This document shows, one piece after another, positions 52,447 through 61,700 of a stretch of DNA of 64,000 nucleotides. The first letter of the stretch is position 1. Each line of letters starts with the position of its first letter. Made by a program: the position numbers and the translations under genes. The notes beneath the pieces were generated by a model, which was not told where the DNA came from, searched no databases, and saw only the letters and a list, made by a program, of their open reading frames with translations. The stretch covers positions 1 to 64,000 of the forward strand of contig JANQQV010000013.1 of the NCBI GenBank assembly GCA_028284865.1, written 5' to 3'. The DNA is from Rhodothermales bacterium. GTDB lineage: Bacteria > Bacteroidota > Rhodothermia > Rhodothermales > UBA10348.

Positions 52447-53115
52447 ATGAATACACCCGAATCGCTCCTTCGCCTCAACGACACGATTGCGAATTTCCTG
52501 TTCGATGAGCCCTCTTCGGACGAGCTGTTCAATCCGTATTCGACCGAAAATCCGGAATTCGACCGGAAAGGCGCCGCGTCCATTCGCCAGGAAAACCTGC
52601 GACGTTACCTGACCGAACGAGACCGCATGCCCCGGTTATTCGTGTTGGCTGAGGCACCTGGCCCCTGGGGATGCCGATTCACGGGTGTACCGATCACGAG
52701 CGAGGAGCAGTTGGTGGACCCCTCGTTTCCGCACGCCGGCAAGCAGGCCAGCAATCGCGACGTACCGCACAAGGAGTACAGTGCCTCTATCTACTGGCGG
52801 GTCCTGGCGCCGTACACGCAAGACCTGCTCACGTGGAATACAGTGCCGTTCCATCCATTCAAGCCAGGCAAGCCGATGACCATCCGGACGCCACGGGTTT
52901 CGGAGATCAAGCGTTTCGCTCCGTTGCTGGACGAGATGATGACCATTCTCGATCCCAAGCGCATTGCGGCCATCGGGCGCAAGGCGGAGAAGGTGCTGGG
53001 GCTCATCGGGCGTGAGTGCACGTATGTTCGCCACCCTTCCCAGGGAGGAGCATTGTTGTTTGAGGAAGGCATGCGTACCATCATTGCCGATATGGGTCTG
53101 ACCCCTTCGGATTGA
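52447..53115 (+). CDS. Uracil-DNA glycosylase-superfamily protein
   Basis: The 222-residue protein has a UDG-superfamily fold. It begins near residue 62 with LFVLAEAPGPWGCRFTG (motif A-like). The middle has LTWNTVPFHPFKPGKP (a pyrimidine-contact segment), and RHPSQGGA near residue 196 is the DNA-intercalation loop. The upstream 54 residues from 52285 are not counted as coding. Uracil excision is likely but not certain, because some family members act on other bases. rarA starts 28 bases after its stop. Confidence 0.85.
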   Translation: MNTPESLLRLNDTIANFLFDEPSSDELFNPYSTENPEFDRKGAASIRQENLRRYLTERDRMPRLFVLAEAPGPWGCRFTGVPITSEEQLVDPSFPHAGKQASNRDVPHKEYSASIYWRVLAPYTQDLLTWNTVPFHPFKPGKPMTIRTPRVSEIKRFAPLLDEMMTILDPKRIAAIGRKAEKVLGLIGRECTYVRHPSQGGALLFEEGMRTIIADMGLTPSD

Positions 53116-53143
53116 TTGTCCACTGACGTGCCGCCTTTGTGCG

Positions 53144-54541
53144 ATGTCTGATTCCGACCTGTTTGACGCTTCTGCTGATGCCTTCCGCTCGTCCCGCGCC
53201 CCGCTGGCCGATCGGATGCGTCCGCGCACGCTGGATGAGTACATCGGTCAGGATCACATCCTGGGTCCGGGGCGACTGCTGCGTCGCTCGATCGAAGCCG
53301 ACCGGCTGACTTCCGTCATCTTTTATGGGCCGCCGGGTACGGGCAAAACGACGCTCGCCCGCATCATCGCGAATACTACCCGGTCCCATTTCCGGACCTT
53401 GAATGCGGTACTGGCGGGTGTCAAGGACATCCGGGCCGCCATCGCGGACGCCGAGTCCCGTCTGAAGCTGCACCAGCAGCGCACGATCCTCTTCATCGAT
53501 GAGGTCCACCGATTCAACAAGGCACAGCAGGACGCGTTGCTGCCGCATGTCGAGAATGGCACGGTGACGTTCATCGGAGCCACGACTGAGAATCCGTACT
53601 TCGAGGTCATCAAGGCGCTTGTGTCCCGCTCGCGGATCTTCGAGCTGAAAAGCCTGACAGAGGATGACTTGCGCCGGGTCGCCGAATTCGCGCTGGCCAA
53701 TGAAGAGCGCGGCTACGGCCGGCGTTCGGTATCGGTCGATCGCGACGCCTTGAATCACCTGGTGTCCACGGCCAACGGGGATGCGCGTTCACTTCTGAAT
53801 GCACTCGAACTTGCCGTCGAAACGACCCCGGAAGGGGAGACGATTTCGCTCGAAGTCGCCGAAGAGAGCATCCAGAAACGCGCCGTGCTCTACGACAAGG
53901 AGGGCGATGCGCACTACGACACGATCAGCGCCTTCATCAAGAGCCTGCGCGGCTCGGATCCGGATGCGTCGATGTACTGGATGGGAAGGATGCTCTACGC
54001 GGGCGAGGACCCCCGCTTCATCATCCGTCGCATGCTGATTTTCGCGGCTGAGGACATCGGGCTTGCCGACCCGCGGGCCCTGCAGGTCGCCACATCGTGT
54101 GCTCAGGCTTTCGAATGGGTTGGCCTTCCCGAGGGGCGATTCCATCTGGCGCAGTGCTGCCTCTACCTGGCCACGGCGCCCAAGAGCAACACGACCTACA
54201 CGTTTTTCGACGCGCTCAAGTATGTCGAGCAAGAGCAGAGCGGCGAAGTCCCGAATCACCTGAAGGACGGCAATCGGGATGCCGAGGGATTGGGACACGG
54301 CAAAGGGTATCTCTATCCGCACGCCTACCACAATCACTACATCCCGCAGCAATACCTGCCGGACGAGATGCAAGGCGTCTACTTCTACGAGCCCAGCGAC
54401 GTCGGGTACGAGCGCACGATCAAGGAAAGGCTCGATTACTGGCGAAGTCGCGACGAGGAAACCGACCTCAAGCGGCGTCTCGAACGATACGCGGATGACG
54501 AGAAGGGCGAAGAGGGAAGCACTTCTTCCGAAGATGCCTAA
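53144..54541 (+). CDS. rarA: Replication-associated recombination protein RarA
   Basis: The 465-residue AAA+ ATPase of the MgsA/WRNIP1 type acts at stalled replication forks. Walker A is GPPGTGKTT near residue 62 and Walker B is ILFIDEVHRF near residue 118. Sensor 1 is GATTEN and the Arg finger is SRSRIFEL. The C-terminal half, about residues 260-450, has the RarA tetramerisation region (YDTISAFIKSLRGSDPDASMYW). A short acidic tail follows (DEKGEEGSTSSEDA). Confidence 0.95.
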   Translation: MSDSDLFDASADAFRSSRAPLADRMRPRTLDEYIGQDHILGPGRLLRRSIEADRLTSVIFYGPPGTGKTTLARIIANTTRSHFRTLNAVLAGVKDIRAAIADAESRLKLHQQRTILFIDEVHRFNKAQQDALLPHVENGTVTFIGATTENPYFEVIKALVSRSRIFELKSLTEDDLRRVAEFALANEERGYGRRSVSVDRDALNHLVSTANGDARSLLNALELAVETTPEGETISLEVAEESIQKRAVLYDKEGDAHYDTISAFIKSLRGSDPDASMYWMGRMLYAGEDPRFIIRRMLIFAAEDIGLADPRALQVATSCAQAFEWVGLPEGRFHLAQCCLYLATAPKSNTTYTFFDALKYVEQEQSGEVPNHLKDGNRDAEGLGHGKGYLYPHAYHNHYIPQQYLPDEMQGVYFYEPSDVGYERTIKERLDYWRSRDEETDLKRRLERYADDEKGEEGSTSSEDA

Positions 54542-54576
54542 ATTCGCCCGGCTCACTGACGACACTCCCGCCCCGC

Positions 54577-55170
54577 ATGCAACGCCTGCTTCACATCGCT
54601 GATGTCATCGACCGGATCCAGGATCGGATCGGGAGCTGGCTGTACTGGCTGACACTGGTGATGGTCGTGATCGGGGCCTACAACGCCATCGTCCGCTACC
54701 TGGACAAGTACACCGGGATGACGCTGAGCTCGAACACGTACCTAGAAATGCAGTGGTACTTGTTCGCGATCCTCTTTCTGGTCGGCGCGGCGTACACATT
54801 GAAGCATGACGCCCACGTGCGCGTCGACATTTTGTACACCCGCCTTGGAGAGAAGGGCAAGGCCTGGATCAATCTGCTGGGTACGGTCCTCTTCCTGTTT
54901 CCCTTCTGCATCCTCATGCTCTGGGTTTCCTGGCCTGCCGTGGCCAACTCCTGGGCCGTCATGGAGATGTCGCCCGACCCGGGCGGACTGCCGCGCTACC
55001 CCATCAAGACCGTCATCCCGATCGCTTTCTTGCTGGTGATGGTGCAAGGGATTTCGATGACCATTCGTGCAGTTGCGACGCTGAAGGGCTTCGAAATGGA
55101 GCCCATTGCGCCCCCTGCGTTGGGTGATATGCCGAATGCAGATGCGTCTGACACGACGGAGGGGGGCTGA
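54577..55170 (+). CDS. TRAP transporter small permease subunit (DctQ type)
   Basis: The 197-residue protein has four membrane helices (about residues 19-38, 58-78, 95-118 and 143-163). It has the DctQ hallmark LEMQWYLFAILFLVGAAYTL and a charged HDAHVRVD loop. It pairs with the large permease to form an Na+-driven importer. The end overlaps the next start by one base (TGATG). No periplasmic solute-binding gene (DctP or TAXI) is found in the window. Confidence 0.9.
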   Translation: MQRLLHIADVIDRIQDRIGSWLYWLTLVMVVIGAYNAIVRYLDKYTGMTLSSNTYLEMQWYLFAILFLVGAAYTLKHDAHVRVDILYTRLGEKGKAWINLLGTVLFLFPFCILMLWVSWPAVANSWAVMEMSPDPGGLPRYPIKTVIPIAFLLVMVQGISMTIRAVATLKGFEMEPIAPPALGDMPNADASDTTEGG

Positions 55171-56489
55171 TGGACGCTGAGTGGCTCGCACCGTTGATGT
55201 TCGTCGGGGCTTTGATCCTGATTTTCACAGGATACCCCGTGGCGCTGGCTCTCGGCGGAACGGCGCTGGTCTTTGCTTTTGTTGGTGTCGAATTGGGCAT
55301 GTTCGACTGGCATCTCCTTCTGGCGATGCCGGATCGCACGTTCGGCATCATGTCGAACTTCGTCCTGCTAGCCGTCCCGTTCTTCATTTTCATGGGAACG
55401 ATGCTGGAAAAATCCCGATTGGCGGAAGATCTGCTCACGACCGTGGGTCAGGTATTCGGACCGGTGAGGGGTGGACTGGCGCTGGCCGTGGTATTCGTGG
55501 GTGCATTGCTCGCTGCGGCGACCGGAGTTGTTGGCGCTAGCGTCGTTGCCATGGGTTTGATTTCGCTGCCCGTCATGATGCGATACGGGTATTCGAAGGA
55601 GCTGTCGGTAGGGGTGATCACTGCCTCAGGCACGCTCGGTCAGATCATTCCCCCCTCAGTGGTCCTGATTGTCCTGGCCGATCAGATGGGTATATCCGTC
55701 GGCGATCTGTTCATGGGCGCCCTGGTCCCGGGTGTGATGCTGGCCGGGATGTATGCGCTGTATGCGGGCGGGGTCGCGTTCTTTCAGCCGTGGAAAGCAC
55801 CTGCATTGCCCGAGGAGACGCTGGACATCGAGCGCCGCGAACTGGTCAAGCGTGTTCTCCTGGTCTTGATGCCACCGCTCGTACTGATCCTGCTTGTTCT
55901 CGGATCCATTTTCTCGGGTTTGGCGACGCCAACCGAAGCGGGCGCGCTGGGTGCTCTGGGGGCAATCGGATTGGCGGCAGCCAATCGCCGGCTTACGTGG
56001 AAGGCTCTCCGTGAGACGATGGACAACACCACGAAACTGACGGCGATGGTGCTGTTCCTGCTCATCGGGTCCACGGCCTTCGCCCTCGTCTTCCGCGGAC
56101 TCAATGGGGACCTCTGGATTGAGCATCTACTGACGAACCTGCCTGGCGGCGTGATTGGACTGTTGATCGTGGCCAACCTGGCCGTCTTCATCCTGGGCTT
56201 TTTCATCGACTTCTTCGAGATCGCATTCATCGTGATCCCGCTCTTGGTCCCGGCCGCATCGCTGCTCGGCGTAGATCTGGTCTGGTTCGGCGTGATGCTG
56301 GGCATGAACCTGCAGATGTCGTTCCTCACGCCGCCCTTTGGATTCGCGTTGTTCTATCTGCGCGGTGTGGCGCCGCCCGAAATCAAGACGAGCGAGATCT
56401 ATCGGGGAGCGATACCCTTCATCGCGATCCAGGCCATCGGTCTGCTCGTGATCATCCTGTGGCCGGAGCTTGTCACGTGGGCTCTTTGA
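55170..56489 (+). CDS. TRAP transporter large permease subunit (DctM type)
   Basis: The 439-residue protein has about 11-12 helices and typical DctM segments: FVLLAVPFFIFMGTMLEKS (near residue 63), SGTLGQIIPPSVVLIVLADQ (near 150) and LGMNLQMSFLTPPFGFALF (near 376). It is the channel-forming unit of the importer. A GGAGGGGGG ribosome binding site lies in the preceding gene's end. The substrate (often C4-dicarboxylates or other organic acids) cannot be told from the permease alone. Confidence 0.93.
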   Translation: MDAEWLAPLMFVGALILIFTGYPVALALGGTALVFAFVGVELGMFDWHLLLAMPDRTFGIMSNFVLLAVPFFIFMGTMLEKSRLAEDLLTTVGQVFGPVRGGLALAVVFVGALLAAATGVVGASVVAMGLISLPVMMRYGYSKELSVGVITASGTLGQIIPPSVVLIVLADQMGISVGDLFMGALVPGVMLAGMYALYAGGVAFFQPWKAPALPEETLDIERRELVKRVLLVLMPPLVLILLVLGSIFSGLATPTEAGALGALGAIGLAAANRRLTWKALRETMDNTTKLTAMVLFLLIGSTAFALVFRGLNGDLWIEHLLTNLPGGVIGLLIVANLAVFILGFFIDFFEIAFIVIPLLVPAASLLGVDLVWFGVMLGMNLQMSFLTPPFGFALFYLRGVAPPEIKTSEIYRGAIPFIAIQAIGLLVIILWPELVTWAL

Positions 56490-56647
56490 CGCTCAGCCCT
56501 CTCTCACTAAGCACGCTTCGCGTGAATCGTTCGAGAGGCCCGCGCGTCAATTCTGTTCACAGGACCCCCGGTCCCCGAGTCGCGCCATCCATGTCTTGTT
56601 GGTCGCGGGTCCCCGCAACGGCACATCTCAGATGTATCTCGGGCCGA

Positions 56648-58630
56648 CTACCAGTCCACGCGCTTGAACCAGACGCCGCGCGTGCGGCCATTGCCGGCTG
56701 CAAATCCGGTCACCGTACCGTCCGGAGCGCGTTCAAACTCAATCTGTCCGACGAACCACTGACCGCCTGCAAACTGTTCTTCAGTCGTATGGGTGATCGG
56801 GAACGCATCGATCCAGCGATGATGCGCGCGCAGCGTCCCTTCGTCGTCCACCTTGAGCGTGTACAAGGTCTCCAGCTCCGCCGACCAGTAGCGTCCCTCG
56901 TACTGGGTCAGATCCGGCCCTTCTTCTGGCACTTCGATCTTCTCCATCGGAGAGTTGGGTCCCTGGTGGTGAGTACCCCGCTTGACCGAGCCGTCTTCCT
57001 CGTAGTGGAAGGTCACCGAAGCATTCGGTACTCCGATGAACTGGAACGTTGAATCCGATGTGGGCCGAACCTCAAACCGTGGCTGATTGGTCGCCTGTGC
57101 GTATAGCGTTCCGTCTTCGACCGTGTATTCAATCTGGAGAGGAGCGCCGATGAACTGGTACAATCCGGTGATTGCTTCCAGCTGCTCCGCGGTCGGCATG
57201 GTAGCCGCTGAATCCGCGACGACCTCTTCCTCAGCATCACTTTCGTCCTGCTCAAGGTGCTCTTCGAACCACGCTTCCGCGATGTCCGTCCACATGCCGT
57301 TCGAATAGCCGGGGTTGGCGCTTGAAATGAACATGCCGCTCTCGATGTCCGGGAAATAGCCGAACCAGGTCCGGTGAGCCGTTTCGCCGCCCGTATGGGT
57401 CCACAAGCGTTGACCGCGCCATTCGGTGACGCCCAGTCCAAGGGCGTAACCCGTCGTATCGCCACTGGCGAGGATGCCGCGAGTGGTCATGGCGTCGATG
57501 GCCGCCTGACCACCGACTGTCATGTCGCGGTAATTGAGCATCCATTTGGTGATGTCCTGAGCCGTTGTGTTCACGCTGGAAGCTCCGTATGCCTCAGCAA
57601 AGTCGATGACTGCTCGGTACCCACCGTGTTCACTTGGCGCGTAGCCCTGGCTCGCATTCGGAATCACTTGGCCAATCTCTGTTTTGACCGTCGTGTCCTT
57701 CATGCCCAACGGTTGGAAGACACGCGTTTCCATGAAGGTCTTCCAGTCCTCGCCCGATACCTCTTCAACGGCGCGCGCGAGCAGCATGAACGTCGTGTTG
57801 TTGTAGTTGTATTCCGCGCCGGGCTCATTCTGCAGCTGGATCTGACGATTGAAAACCTCCTGCGGCTCTTCGTTGCGCATCGCATCTGCGAACGTCTTGC
57901 CGGCCATGGGCAGGAAGTTCAGGATCTCCCGCATCCCGGTTGTGTGGTTTAGCATCTGGCGAAGGGTGATCGTGCCGTCAGGCCCCTTCAGGTCGGTGAG
58001 ATAGGTCCGGATATCCGCATCGAGGTCCATTTTGCCTTCGTTGACCATGAGCATCACGGCCATCGCCGTGAACTGCTTCGAAACTGAAGCGATACTCATG
58101 CCGGTCTCATCCGTCATGGGGATGTCATGAGTCAGGTTCGCCATCCCGTAGCCCTTTGCAAAGGCGACTTTGCCGTTTTCGACAATCGAAATAACCGCGC
58201 CCGGAACGTCATCGGCCGAGAATGGGGTCATCATCTGGTCGACCAGCTTCCGCGGGTTCGTTTCCCGAGGCTCGGCAGCGATGAGGACCATCTCGTAGTC
58301 ACCTTCAGCCCCTTCAAAAGAGGTTACCTCGATGCGGAATCGCCCGTCCATTTCAGGTGAGAACTGGAACGGCTCAGGTCCGCGAGCCGGGCTATCAAAC
58401 TCCTGAACCTCTTCGCCCGCCGGGTCGAAAATGGTCACAACCACATCCACCGTGAGCTGATCGGCATAGCCGTAGAGGTAGTAATCCTCTTCGGCGTCAA
58501 ACGTGTAGATATCCTTCGACTCAGCCGTCAGTGAGCCGCTGATCCGGTCACCCGGTTTGAGATGCTGTTGGGCAGAAGCGGGGAGGGCGACGAGCAGCAT
58601 TGCGGCTGCCAGGAATAGGCGGGAAGTCAT
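56648..58630 (-). CDS. Class C beta-lactamase-like serine hydrolase with N-terminal PPC-like domain
   Basis: The 660-residue product has a signal peptide (to SAQQ, near residue 22). An N-terminal pre-peptidase-like beta-sandwich covers about residues 24-120 (RISGSLTAESKDIYTFDAEEDYYL). The class C fold follows at about 130-470, with SxxK as SVSK (about residue 191), YNYNNTT (YxN, about 287) and HTGGETAHRT (about 426). A C-terminal beta-barrel-type domain of about 190 residues follows. This is the most complete active site of the three such hydrolases in the window. The substrate is unknown. Confidence 0.88.
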   Translation of the reverse strand: MTSRLFLAAAMLLVALPASAQQHLKPGDRISGSLTAESKDIYTFDAEEDYYLYGYADQLTVDVVVTIFDPAGEEVQEFDSPARGPEPFQFSPEMDGRFRIEVTSFEGAEGDYEMVLIAAEPRETNPRKLVDQMMTPFSADDVPGAVISIVENGKVAFAKGYGMANLTHDIPMTDETGMSIASVSKQFTAMAVMLMVNEGKMDLDADIRTYLTDLKGPDGTITLRQMLNHTTGMREILNFLPMAGKTFADAMRNEEPQEVFNRQIQLQNEPGAEYNYNNTTFMLLARAVEEVSGEDWKTFMETRVFQPLGMKDTTVKTEIGQVIPNASQGYAPSEHGGYRAVIDFAEAYGASSVNTTAQDITKWMLNYRDMTVGGQAAIDAMTTRGILASGDTTGYALGLGVTEWRGQRLWTHTGGETAHRTWFGYFPDIESGMFISSANPGYSNGMWTDIAEAWFEEHLEQDESDAEEEVVADSAATMPTAEQLEAITGLYQFIGAPLQIEYTVEDGTLYAQATNQPRFEVRPTSDSTFQFIGVPNASVTFHYEEDGSVKRGTHHQGPNSPMEKIEVPEEGPDLTQYEGRYWSAELETLYTLKVDDEGTLRAHHRWIDAFPITHTTEEQFAGGQWFVGQIEFERAPDGTVTGFAAGNGRTRGVWFKRVDW

Positions 58631-58788
58631 GGCCTTGGGACAGGTAGATGGGAGGATCACTCAATGTAGCTCGTTCACGGATGCCGATGCCAGTGGGTTA
58701 CGATTGGGGTGATTTCCGGTTGGACCGGTGAGCCAGTCCTGTTCGGAATGTCGTATTGTTGGAAAGTGCCCCCATTCCATTGCGACAC

Positions 58789-61700
58789 ATGGCCCTTTCA
58801 GACAAGGAAAACGCCCCTTCGGCTGCCGAATTGCTTGCTCAGCTTGAGGCTGCTCGACGAGACCTTGAAATAGAGTCGTCCGTCGAGCGGGTAAGGAGCC
58901 GCGCCTTGTCGATGGAGCGGTCAGGAGATCTCGTGGACGTGGCAGCTTTGATGAGATCTGAAATGGCGGCGCTTGGGGTACTAGGCGTCAAAGCGTGCAC
59001 AATCTATACCCGCAGGGATGACGGCGGTCATCGCGTCACCGAAATGGCGCAGTTCGGAGAAGAGACGGGCGAACTTTCCCTCGACTGGGACTTCGATCCG
59101 GCTGACTTGCATCCCGACGTGCATGTCCATCGGTTGCTGGCTGCTGAAGACTTCGTGGTGCTTCATGTCGATAAGGCGCAACTCGATCTGTTGATAGAGG
59201 ACTCCCGGCAGTATGATGATGAGTATGTGGATGAACTCGAAGAGACGATTGAACAGCATGATATCTCGGAACTGTGGATAGGCGTTTGTCCAGCCCAGTC
59301 CCATCGTCTGGCCATTGACTTTGATCATGAGCCCGATGCTGGCGAATGCCGCATCGTTCGTCGCATGGCCGCTGCATTCGATGTCGCCTACCGGCGGTTC
59401 AAGGACCTTGAGCGGGCGGAGGCCCAGACGCGGGAAGCGAAGATCCAGACCGCCCTGGAACGCATTCGCCGCGTGACCGGGGAAATGAAGGACCCTTCGG
59501 ATCTGATCGAGGTCGTTAAGCGGATCAAGATTGAGCTGGATTGGCTGTATGAGAACAGCGTGGCCGAAGTCGGACTCATGCAAGAAGCAGACGAAGATCG
59601 GGTCCAATTCTGGAGCATCTTCGACCCTGATGAAGTCCCGGATGACCTGGCGCAATTCGGGCTCCTGTACCCAAAGAATCCAGACCCTGCACACCCCCTG
59701 GTGGAGCAGCTTCAGAAGTCGGAGGGCCCCTATTCCGTCCTGCATTTCGACTTGGAAGCCATGTGGCAGGTTCACACCTCATTGGCTCACTACAATCCTC
59801 CCGAAGCCGAGATGCTCAAGGCCGCCCTGGAAGGCGGTATGCAAGGCGGATGGTCGACTGTATCTGAAGTCCAGGTTGGCCAGCTGTATTTCGGATGGAT
59901 GGCAGAGCCGCCTGAAGAACTGGCATCGGTGCAGCCGCGGTTCGCCGCAGTCTTGAGTGAGGCTCAACGAAGGGCGCAAGAGCTCCAGCTTGCCAAGGAA
60001 ATGGCTCGCGAGGCTCAGATCGAAGCATCTCTGGAGCGCATTCGACGCGCGTCAAGCGATATGTCTGAGCCGTCTGACTTGACCCAGGTGGTCAAACAGA
60101 TCAAGCAGGAGCTCGATGACCTTTATGGGGGTGATGTGTGGGAGTTCACCCTCATGATGGAGGCGGACGAGAAGAATTTCCGGTTTTGGAGTATCCAGGA
60201 TGCCAATGTGATACCTGACACGCTGGAACAGTTCGGAGTCCTGTTTCCCAAGCAACCCGATCCACCTCACCCAATGGTGGACAGATGGTGGAATCTGAAA
60301 GGCACATTTGCTGAGTTCAGAAACACTCTTGAAGAGGCTTGGCAGGTGCATGCTTCTCTGGCGGCTTATCTGCCAGAAGAAGCTGAATTGGTAAAGGCAA
60401 TTTTGGATTCGGGGAGCCTGGCAGAGTCTTGGCACACAGTGACAGCCATCAACAAAGGACGGATGTTCTTGATTTGGGGTGCCAAGCCTCCCAAGGAGAT
60501 GTCTTCCGTTCAGCCCCGGTTCGCCGCAGTTTTGAGTGAAGCGCAACGAAGAGCGCAAGAGCTCCAACTAGCCAAGGAAATGGCCCGCGAGGCCCAGATC
60601 GAAGCCGCTCTGGAGCGCGTTCGCTCCCAGGCCATGGGAATGCGGGATTCTGACGAGCTGTTGGATGTCGTGGCCACCATTCACCGCGAGTACTCGGGCC
60701 TGGGAATGGCATGTGGTGTGTTTTGGCACGCTCGCTATCACGAGGACCACTACGAAAAAGCGTTGACCGCTATCGATGGATCGAAAGTCTCGACGACCAT
60801 GATCCTGCCCCGGGACTTCTCAGCGGTGCCTGCTCTTGCAAAGTGGGAGCGAGGAACTGAGCCGTTCGGCGTGTTCCAGTTCGACGCCGTGCAAGGTGGT
60901 CAGTACATGGAGCACATGATCTCCAAAGGGCGCTTCCTGGAGGTGGATCCAAATGCAGTGACTCCGGATGTTGTTCGTGACCACGAGGGCATCACGTTCG
61001 TGCAGGCCCGCACCAGCAGCGGTGAGATCGGCTACTCGCTGTGGGGTGAATCTGTACCAGAGCCTGAAGCAGAAGAGATCCTGGTCCGGTTCGCCCGTGT
61101 GTTCGATCTGGCTCATCGACGATTCGAAGATCTGAGAGAAGCTGAGGCGGCAGCACGGGAGGCGCAGATCGAGGCATCGCTTGAACGCGTTCGAGCTGCC
61201 GCTATGGCGATGCACGAGTCACATCAACTGTCAGGTGTCGCTCAAACCGTCTGCCAGCAGTTGCACGAATTAGGAGTAGAGCACTTGCTGAGAGCCTCGA
61301 TCTCCACCAAAGACGAGGATCCTGGATACTTCGTCTGGTATGGTTCAACCAGGGATGGAGAAGCGTCCTATCTGCCGGTCCGGCTCAGTTTTGATTCGTA
61401 CCGAGACATTCTGGGAGATGAAGCGATCGACTCGTTCGAATGGCCATCGCATCGCAGGATGGTGGTGTACAAGAAAGAAATGATTCCGGGAATCTACCGC
61501 GTATTCGAGGAAGCCGGTCTGAGTATCCCAAGTAGCGATGCGACAATCGGCTTCGAGATCTTGTACGATTACCAATCAGGATTTGATGGCGGTACTCTCA
61601 ACATGGCTGCAGCCGGTGTGGTCAGCGAAGAGTCATTGCAGCTTCTTGATAGGCTTGCAGCCGTGTTCGGGATGGCTTACACGCGATTCCTTGATCTGAA

